The position numbers and the translations under genes are program-made. Of a stretch of DNA of 64,000 nucleotides, positions 57,085 to 64,000 are shown piece by piece (the first letter of the stretch is position 1; every line of letters begins with the position of its first letter). Source of the DNA: Rehmannia glutinosa (Eukaryota > Streptophyta > Magnoliopsida > Lamiales > Orobanchaceae); contig JABTTQ020002177.1 of assembly GCA_016081115.2 (NCBI GenBank), forward strand, positions 62,001-126,000, given 5' to 3'. A model generated the notes under the pieces. It saw only the letters and a list, made by a program, of their open reading frames with translations, had not been told where the DNA came from and made no database searches.

Positions 57085-57538
57085 ATCATTTATGATCAAT
57101 ACATTCTTCTTGACCTACTAACCTTGCTTTATTTCGAACAATGTTGCCTTGATCATCGAGTTTGTTTCGAAATAATCATTTTGTGCCAACAGTTGTATAA
57201 GATGGAGGACAATGTACTAATTCCCAAACATCATTCCTTTGAAATTGATTCAACTCCTCTTGCATCTCAAGAAACCAATCTCCATCTTCAATGGCTTCCT
57301 TAGCATTGTTAGGCTTTTTTTGAGATATAAGAGCTTTTTCGCCAAATTTCCTTCTAGTCATTACCTTGTCTAGAGGATCCCCAATTATAATATCTTTTGA
57401 TGATCTCCTTTAAATTTCAATGCTACCGGAAGATCCAAATCATCATCCTTATCCTCTTGATGAACATTTGAAGTTGAAGGTTATCATTTGAGGCAGAAGG
57501 TTGATCATTTTGAACATCATTTGGAACAATTGGTCCAA
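57085..57538 (-). pseudogene. Inverted copia linker-RT fragment
   Basis: The minus strand carries the post-integrase linker and RT N-terminus: MTRRKFGEKALISQKKPNNA, EDGDWFLEMQEELNQFQRND then VWELVHCPPS (57176-57361). The match with 63370-63830 continues leftward to about 57085. It diverges head-to-head from the plus-strand RT at 57539, so it is a local inversion of one copia pol. Confidence 0.85.
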
Positions 57539-58626
57539 CCTCCAAATGGATGTTAAATCCACTTTTCTAAATGGATTTATTCAAGAAGAAGTCTATGTAA
57601 AACAACCTCCGGGGTTTGAAAATTTCTCAAGGTCAAATGATGTTTATAAACATAAAAAGGCCTTATATGGTTTGAAACAAGCACCCCGAGCTTGGTATGA
57701 TAGGTTTAGTTTCTTTCTTTTACAAAATGGTTTTACAAGAGGTACATTTGATACAACTCTATTTGTTTTTGAATAAGGGCAAGATTGTGTGTTAGTTCAA
57801 ATTTATGTAGATGATATTATTTTTGGTGCTACTAATGAATCTCCGTGTAAAATATTTTCTAAGCTTATGCAAGGTGAATTCGAAATGAGTATGATGGGAG
57901 ACACAATTTCTTCCTTGGGCTTCAAATAAAACAATGCCAAGAAGGTATTTATATATCTCAATTGAAATACACCAAAGAGCTTCTAAAGAAATTCGGAATT
58001 GAAGAAAGAAGAACCATTGCTACTCCTATGGCAACAAATATCAAACTTGATATCAAAGCAATCCCAAAGAATTTCATTTAAGTACCGTTACAAGAATTTT
58101 TCGATATTTGAAAGGCACTATTTCTTATGGTTTGTTTTATCTAAAGAATGAATTTTTTTTTAAAAGGATATAGTGATTCGGATTATGCGGGAAACATTGA
58201 TGATCATAAAAGTAGTTATGAATCATGTCCATTTTTAGGTGATTGCCTAGTATCTTGGTTTTCAAAGAAATAAAATTGTATATCTTTATCAACGGCCGAA
58301 GTTGAATATATTTCCGCGGCCTTTTGTTGTACTCAACTTCTTTGGATGAAACAAACTCTAGCGGATTATAAATGTTCTTTCAAAAATGTTCCTATTTTTT
58401 GTGACAATACTTCCGCTATAAATATTGCTCAAAATCCGGTTCATCACAACCGAACCAAACATATTGAGGTTTTACACCATTTCTAAGGGATTGTGTTTCT
58501 AAACAAAAAATTGAGATGTGCTTTATTCCTTCTCAAAATCAACTCACAGACATATTTAGAAAACCATTAACCATAGAGTCTTTTACTTCAATTCAAGCTC
58601 GTTTAAGCATAATGCATATTGAATAA
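57539..58626 (+). pseudogene. Copia RT-RNase H fragment
   Basis: The RT begins QMDVKSTFLNGFIQEEVYVK then QPPGFENF, ALYGLKQAPRAWYDRF, and the YVDD catalytic box at 57804-57815. After frameshifts, RNase H shows YSDSDYAGN-like residues (58160-58195), LSTAEVEYISAA (about 58286-58322), IFCDNTSAINIAQNP (58395-58440) and a DIF-KP terminus, ending MHIE at 58626. This is the usual 3' end of a copia pol. Multiple stops make it a pseudogene. Confidence 0.88.
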
Positions 58627-59138
58627 TGTCTATGTTTGCATTTTATGCATTTTTAGAACTTAGGGGTGAAAAATCACATTTTCAACTTAAAATTCGAATA
58701 GGTCAGGACCTACGAATAGGTCTTAGGTTGACGCCTGTCGAGACAGTAATCGACGCCCCTATGGTCGACCGGTCATTCTGCTCCTTCAACATTGGTTTTG
58801 TCTTTCACTTCGTCTATTTTTATATTTTCACACCCCTTCGCCTAAATCACACACATATCACTCAAAATGATTTTCTCTTGCAAATTCTACTATATTGGGC
58901 TTCTATAGTGCATATATCTTCCATATTATTCCTCTCTCTCAATCATTGGTAAGTTTAATTCCTCTTTAAATCTAAAATGGGTTAAACCTTTGAGTATGTT
59001 GTTGGAACTTGATGAATTGTTGTAATTCTTGTATTTATGTGTCGAGGATTGTGATATATTAGGATTGGTGTTGATTTTTTGGGCATGATTATATATACCA
59101 ATGTTATATACACCTTTTAATTTATCTTATGCATGTCA
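58627..59138 (+). other. Region between copia pol end and LTR
   Basis: Non-coding. A palindrome-bearing stretch (TCGACCGGTC, 58760-58772) resembles the cluster in the copia LTRs. No polypurine tract precedes 59139 (the sequence is TTTATCTTATGCATGTCA), so the LTR beginning there is probably not the 3' LTR of the pol fragment on the left. Confidence 0.5.
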
Positions 59139-60385
59139 TGTTAGATAAATGTTTTTATCATGATTTTGATGATTTTGTTCAAATGAGTTTTTATACCAAA
59201 ACAATGTCCCTAAATGTTGTCCCAACACTTCCGATCGATCTAAAATATTTTTACTATTTTTGAATATTTCTTGAAGTTTATATTCGATTTAAAATTGGAC
59301 AACACTTTTGTTTCAGCTCGACTGAGGTCGCCCTATAGGGCAACCCGTACTGAGTTGAGTTTTGAAACAGAAAAATGGGGACGTAAGAGAAAATGGGGAG
59401 GGTGACCGGTCGACCAGGTGGGCGGCGGTGGGAGACCGTCGACCACCGGGCGACCGGTGCACTGGGAGTGCCCTCTCAAATGCGGACTTCTCTGTTTTGA
59501 TTTTCTATCAACCCCAACCGGTCAAGACCAAGGCGACCGGTCGAACCCTTCGACCGGTCCCCCGTATAAAAATTCGCAGAATTCAATTTCAATCTTATCT
59601 CTGTGCGACCGGTCGAACCCCTGTTTATCAGCAAACTATCCGTTGCATTTTCAGACAGCTTTTCCCTATTTTGTGGGATTGATTTCTAACAGCTATATTG
59701 ATGATTTTAAATGGTTTCTTTTAAAGCAAATCACTCCTCAAGGAGGAGCCTATGTCGGAAATCAAAGCCAAGACCTCTCCTATAAATAGAGGCTTCATTC
59801 AAGCAACAAGAGACAACACTCCATACAAGCAAAGAGCAAACAAAGCAAACACTTTCATATATCTTGTTGTATTAGCCTTAGCACTTTCACTTGCACAAAT
59901 TTGAGGTCTAGGCTTTCAATTCTTGATTACACTTGTACTCATATTGCATCAATCATTATTGAGTTGTAATCTTGATTTTGGTCATCATTCAACACAAGAC
60001 ATCCTTGTGAGTATTCTTGTGGTAAGAATACACTTGGGTGATCTAGGTGATAGGTGTTTGAAGGTTGTGGTAATCTTCAAAGGTGTTGTAAGAGGATTGT
60101 GGTAATCCTCAAGGTGGTGTAAGAGGGTTGTGGTAATCCTCAAGGTGTTGTATTAATTTTTGGTAAATTAATAAAATCTTTTTCCTTTTGAAATCCATCC
60201 GGATATCTTTGGGGTGGTAGAGGATTAGGCCCTAGGTGGGTTGAACCTCTTTAAATCGACGAGTGTTGTTTTATTTCCGCATTTACATTCTCTTTCTTTG
60301 TTTGATTATTCGAAAAAGAGGGCAAAATCTGAAAAACCGAGATAATCTATTCCCTCTCAGATTATCGTAGCCACTTGGACTAACA
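59139..60385 (+). mobile_element. 5' LTR of the plus-strand copia element
   Basis: Termini are TGTTAG and CTAACA; length 1247 bp. It is related to the minus-strand LTR at 41292-42450. A cluster of GACCGGTCG/CGACCGGTC words lies at 59320-59615. CTCCTATAAATAGAGG (TATA box, 59776-59791) marks the promoter, and CACTTGCACAAATTTGAGG-type leader and repeated AGAG(G)TTGTGGTAATC phrases (60060-60140) follow. The 3' LTR lies beyond the window. Confidence 0.9.
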
Positions 60386-60386
60386 A

Positions 60387-60400
60387 GTGGTATCAAAGCC
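60387..60400 (+). promoter_or_regulatory. Copia primer-binding site (tRNA-iMet)
   Basis: GTGGTATCAAAGCC follows the LTR end directly; it is the same PBS as at 41278-41289 on the other strand and one base from the consensus. Confidence 0.9.
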
Positions 60401-60440
60401 AAACTCTTTGGCTAGCTCGTTCGAGTAAGAGGAAAGTTCC

Positions 60441-61330
60441 ATGGCTACGAATGACGCTTATCTCACCACCGGCGCCTCCACCAACAAGCTACCATTTTTC
60501 GACGCCAACAACTACGCATTTTGGAAAGACCGTATGGAGTGCTTTCTACAAGGGTGCGGGTTTGACATATGGAATGTGGTTATTAAAGGAGTTGATCAAC
60601 CAACGAAAAAAATTGGAGGATGGCACCTCGGCTCCTAAACCTTTCAAGGAGTTCGATGAAAATGATAAGAAGGCTTTCTCTCTAAACGGTAAGGCCTTAA
60701 ATATTTTGCATTGCTCACTTACCGCCACCGAGTACAATCGCATACGAGGCATAAGGACGGCACATGAGGTTTGGGAAAAATTGGAGACTATATATGAAGG
60801 GACAAAGAAGGTCAAGCAAGCTAGAAAGACCATGCTTGTTAAAGACTTTGAAAACTTTAACATGTATGATGATGAAAGCATCTCCAAGATGGTGGAAAGG
60901 CTTGACAACATTGTCAATCCTCTTGTGGCCCTCGGTAAAGTCATCTCGAAGAAGACAAAGTGACTAAAGTATTGAATGCTCTTCCGGCTCATGGTCCGAA
61001 AAAGGTGACGGCAATCACGGAAGCACAAAATCTTGAGACACTCAAGTTTGACGAGCTCATCGGGAACCTCCTCATCTATGAAGTCTATCTCAAGGAGAGG
61101 AAAAATACCAAACCAACCATCAATCAATCGGGTATGCAAAATATTCCTAAAGGTCTTGCTTCCTCTTCTAATAATGCATACTATGATAATGATGATGATG
61201 AAGAGGAGACGGCCGCACTTGTTCGAAAATTTGCAAAATTTGTGAATAAAAATAAAGCAAGAAAACCAAGAGATAATGCTTGCTTTAAGTGCGGAAAACC
61301 GGGCACTTCATAGCCGATTGCCCAAAACTC
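60441..61330 (+). pseudogene. Copia gag, plus strand
   Basis: ATG 60441 opens MATNDAYLTTGASTNKLPFF then DANNYAFWKDRMECFLQGCG. The frame shifts near 60625 (one base), continues KPFKEFDENDKKAFSLNGKA, WEKLETIYEGTKKVKQARKT and MVERLDNIVNPLVALGKVIS, shifts again near 60958, and reaches the zinc knuckle CFKCGKPG at 61282-61305, where a missing base throws HF-IADC out of frame. Family: copia gag (UBN2-type). It would package element RNA. Apart from the one-base shifts the reading frame is well preserved, which is odd for an old copy. Confidence 0.9.
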
Positions 61331-62080
61331 AATGAGGAGGAACAAAAAAAAGAAGCCTTTTCCGAAAAAGGCTCTAAATGCGGATGTCAAAACTTGGGAT
61401 GAGCTACTCGAGACATCCGACGAGGAAGGTGAAACCGAACATGGTCTTATGGCTATAGACGATGAAAATAATGGGCACGCTCTAACTCCTCTACCTCCTC
61501 CTTAGTTGATGAATTGCAATGTGATTTTGATGAGTTGCAAAATGAATTTCAAAAATTGATTGTTAAATACAAGAGTTTAAAGAAGGAGCATAAAGAGCTT
61601 AAAATAGAAAAGGATAAATTATTTACATCTTATGAGACTCTTGATCATGTTCATGTTATTACCCTTACTCAAATTCAAACTCTTGAAACCGAGAAACAAA
61701 TGCTCACTAATGATATTGATAATTTCAAAAAGGATGTGCATCGTTTTAATTTAAGCACGGATAAGGTTACTAAAATTTTAGATGCACAAAGAGGTGAGCA
61801 TTCAAAACAAGGACTTGGTTACAAACCATTTCAAAAAGTCTTTAAGAAAAATGACCAAGGTCCGAATTTTGTACGTGCTAAAAGTGCCCATAATATTATT
61901 TGCTTTTATTGTGGTAAAGTTGGTCAATATGTTAGCAATTGTAAATTGAAGAATAATTTTAGCTTTGTTTGGAGACCCAAAGGTCTCAAGGCTAACCCCC
62001 ATGGACCCCAAAACTATAGGGTACCTAAAAATGGTTCGTTTGTAGGTAATAGGCGCTATAACAACCATGGAGGATTCGAA
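61331..62080 (+). pseudogene. Copia gag C-terminal coiled coil and second knuckle
   Basis: One long frame (61514-62248) encodes a coiled coil (FQKLIVKYKSLKKEHKELKI, TQIQTLETEKQMLTNDIDNF). A second knuckle, CFYCGKVGQYVSNC, lies at about 61900-61941: C-C-x-C with Q where the metal-binding H should be (the minus-strand relative has H). A G/N/R-rich linker then leads to the protease site. This extended gag is typical of the SIRE-like/large-gag copia group. Confidence 0.8.
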
Positions 62081-62600
62081 ATGGCTCGTGGACAGCGGAT
62101 GTTCACGCCATATGACCGAAAGAGAGAACTTTTACCAACATCAAGTTCCAAGAAGAGGGTATGGTCATGTTCGGCAATGGCAAAGGAAGAATTCTTGGAA
62201 ATGGAGAAATTGGTAACTCTTCTTTCTCTCTTAATAATGTTCTTTTAGTAGAAGGGCTTAAATTTAATTTGATAAGTGTTAGCCAACTTTGTGATTCAAA
62301 TTATAATGTTGTTTTCAATAAAGAAAAATGCCTTATTCGTAAAAATGATGAAATTATTTGTGAAGCAAATAGAAAAGGCAATCTTTACAAAATTTCTACT
62401 AGTGATTTGGTTAGTCAAAATGTTTCTTGTCTTGTCGCCAACAATGATTTAACGAGTTTATGGCATAGGCGACTTGGACATGTTGGATATAAAAGTTTGA
62501 AAAATATTTACAAAAACCAACATGTAAAAGGTCTACCCAAATTGAATTTTGAAAATCTTGGCTTATGTGACACTTGTCGAAAAGAACAAATTAGTTAAGA
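62081..62600 (+). pseudogene. Copia protease and pre-integrase
   Basis: The protease active site VDSGCSRHMT (D-S-G) is at about 62087-62117 in a frame shifted from the preceding ORF. Frame 62161-62598 continues VMFGNGKGRILGNGEIGNSS, GLKFNLISVSQLCDSNYNVV, and the pre-integrase zinc-binding block LWHRRLGHVGYKSLKNIY (H-x-x-x-x-H) with C-DTC near 62570. An extra T near 62595 ends the frame early. Confidence 0.88.
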
Positions 62601-63240
62601 GTAGTTTTAAGCCCAAAAATGAAATTTCCACAACCAAGCCTCTACAACTTCTTCACCTAGATTTGTATGGGGATATTGGTACGGCTAGTCTAAGTGGAAA
62701 ACATTACACTTTTGTAATTGTTGATGATTTTTCTAGATACACTTGGGCTCTTTTTCTTGCAAATAAAAGCGATCCGTTAATGAGTTTGTTAAGTTGTGTA
62801 GACGCATTGAGAATGAAAAGGAAGATACTATTAAAACTATTCAAGTGATCGAGGCGGAGAATTTGACGGTGAGTTTAGAGTCTTTTGTGAAACCAAGGGA
62901 TATACACACAATTTTTCGGCTCCAAGGACACCTCAACAAAATGGTGTAGCCGAAAGGAAGAATCGGACACTTCAAGAAATGAGTCGGTCCATGCTAAATG
63001 AATTTTCACTTCCAAAATATTTTTGGGCGAAGCCGTAAGTACCGCTTGCTATGTCATTAATCGAGTTTATATTCGTCTAAAATGAATAAAACTCCATATG
63101 AGCTTTGGAAAGGAAGAACTCCAAATATTAGTTATTTCAAAATATTTGGATGTAAGTGCTTTATTTTGACTACTAAGGATCAATTGGACAAACTTGATCC
63201 TAAGGCCGATGAAGGAATATTTATGGGGTATTCAACCAAG
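62601..63240 (+). pseudogene. Copia integrase core
   Basis: The core begins LQLLHLDLYGDIGTASLSGK (first catalytic D) and VDDFSRYTWALFLANKSD. One-base losses near 62772, 62843, 63030 and 63075 break the frame, but the second D (GGEFDGEF region, 62850-62875), the E-bearing NGVAERKNRTLQEMSRSM block (62940-62995) and MNKTPYELWKGRTPNISYFK follow in order. GYSTKSKAYRVYNKTSMVVE ends the domain. Only frameshifts, not substitutions, destroy it. Confidence 0.88.
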
Positions 63241-64000
63241 AGCAAAGCATATCGGGTTTACAATAAGACTAGCATGGTTGTTGAAGAATCTATTCATGTC
63301 AAATTTAATGAAGCCTCGGGTGTTGAAAGAATACCCAATGACGATAGTGATGAAGAGGATATTGTTGAACCTATTGCTCAAAATGATGCTCATATCGATA
63401 AACCTTCTATTTCAAATGATCAACCTTCAAGTTCAAATGTTCCTCAAGAAGATAGGGGTGATACTTCGAATCTTCCCGTAGCATTGAAATTTAAGGGAGA
63501 TCACCCAAAAGATCTTATTATTGGTGATCCCCTTGATAAAGTAATGACTCGAAGAAATTTTGCCGAGAAAGCTCTTATATCTCAAAAAGAGCCTAAAAAT
63601 GCTAAGGAAGCTATTGAGGATGAAGATTGGTTTTTAGAAATGCAAGAGGAGTTGAATCAATTTGAAAGAAATAATGTATGGGAATTAGTACCTTGTCCTC
63701 CATCTCAAACAATTATTGGTACAAAATGGGTATTAGGAACAAACTTGATGATCAAGGCAACATTGTTCGTAATAAGGCAAGGTTAGTAGCTCAAGGGTAT
63801 TGTCAAGAAGAAGGTATTGATTATGATGAAACATTTGCACCGTAGCACGTTTAGAAGCTATTCGCATTTTACTTGCCTATTCTTGTTTTAAAAATTTCAA
63901 GCTTTACCAAATGGATGTTAAATCCGCTTTCTTAAATGGTTTTATTCAAGAAGAAGTCTATGTAAAACAACCTCCGGGGGTTTGAAAATTTTTCTAAGCC
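63241..64000 (+). pseudogene. Copia linker and start of reverse transcriptase
   Basis: An acidic linker (IPNDDSDEEDIVEPIAQNDA) leads to the RT N-terminus EDEDWFLEMQEELNQFERNN then VWELVPCPP. One-base shifts near 63737 and 63842 precede the RT fingers, and QMDVKSAFLNGFIQEEVYVK then QPPGV reach the window end. The catalytic YVDD box lies outside the window. Same family as the fragments at 57085-58626 and 25628-41290. Confidence 0.9.

Overview
This window is a repeat-dense, eudicot-like plant nuclear segment. It holds stacked LTR retrotransposons of several lineages, small TIR elements with recognisable target-site duplications (TSDs), a decayed plant pararetrovirus, a decayed lectin receptor-kinase gene and a scrap of plastid DNA carrying the 5' end of rpl32. 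I found no clearly intact host protein-coding gene. The species cannot be told from the sequence alone. Most coding remnants are broken, and in the 60-64 kb copia element the breaks are mainly one-base indels in short runs, so some frameshifts may be assembly errors.

Layout. 0-3 kb: endogenous caulimovirid protease/reverse transcriptase/RNase H, plus strand. 3-10 kb: orphan exon-like ORFs, an hAT MITE (5530-5730), other repeat ends and a lone transposase-associated domain. 10.2-12.3 kb: a CACTA right end abutting a truncated SIRE-like LTR. 12.3-15.9 kb: 5' half of a minus-strand Ty3/gypsy chromovirus with gag, an extra acidic ORF upstream of gag, primer-binding site (PBS) and LTR. 15.9-21.4 kb: a non-autonomous minus-strand LTR element whose PBS is a full-length tRNA-Asp copy with CCA. 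21.4-25.6 kb: AT-rich DNA without a recognisable gene. 25.6-42.5 kb: a nested stack, in which a minus-strand copia element is split by an Athila-like element, itself split by a 5.1-kb CACTA-type element carrying smaller MITEs. 42.5-46.7 kb: a second Athila ORF1 fragment, the receptor-kinase pseudogene and LTR pieces. 47-57 kb: a minus-strand non-autonomous element with a very long ORF of unknown function, interrupted by a solo LTR, an hAT MITE, an organelle-DNA patch and a 1-kb tandem duplication. 57-64 kb: a rearranged copia pol fragment, then a copia element whose 5' LTR, gag, protease, integrase and start of RT run off the window end.

The most interesting signal is at 19574-19648: a 72-nt tRNA-Asp(GTC) sequence plus CCA lying exactly where an 18-nt PBS is expected. 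It differs from the usual plant sequence at position 58 (A to T), the site of the m1A that normally stops reverse transcriptase. The simplest reading is a fossil of reverse-transcriptase read-through of the whole primer tRNA, followed by a jump into the element's 3' region that removed gag-pol. A second cross-element signal is that three unrelated LTR families here each carry clusters of perfect GC-rich palindromes, both in the LTR and again in internal or 3'-flanking non-coding DNA.
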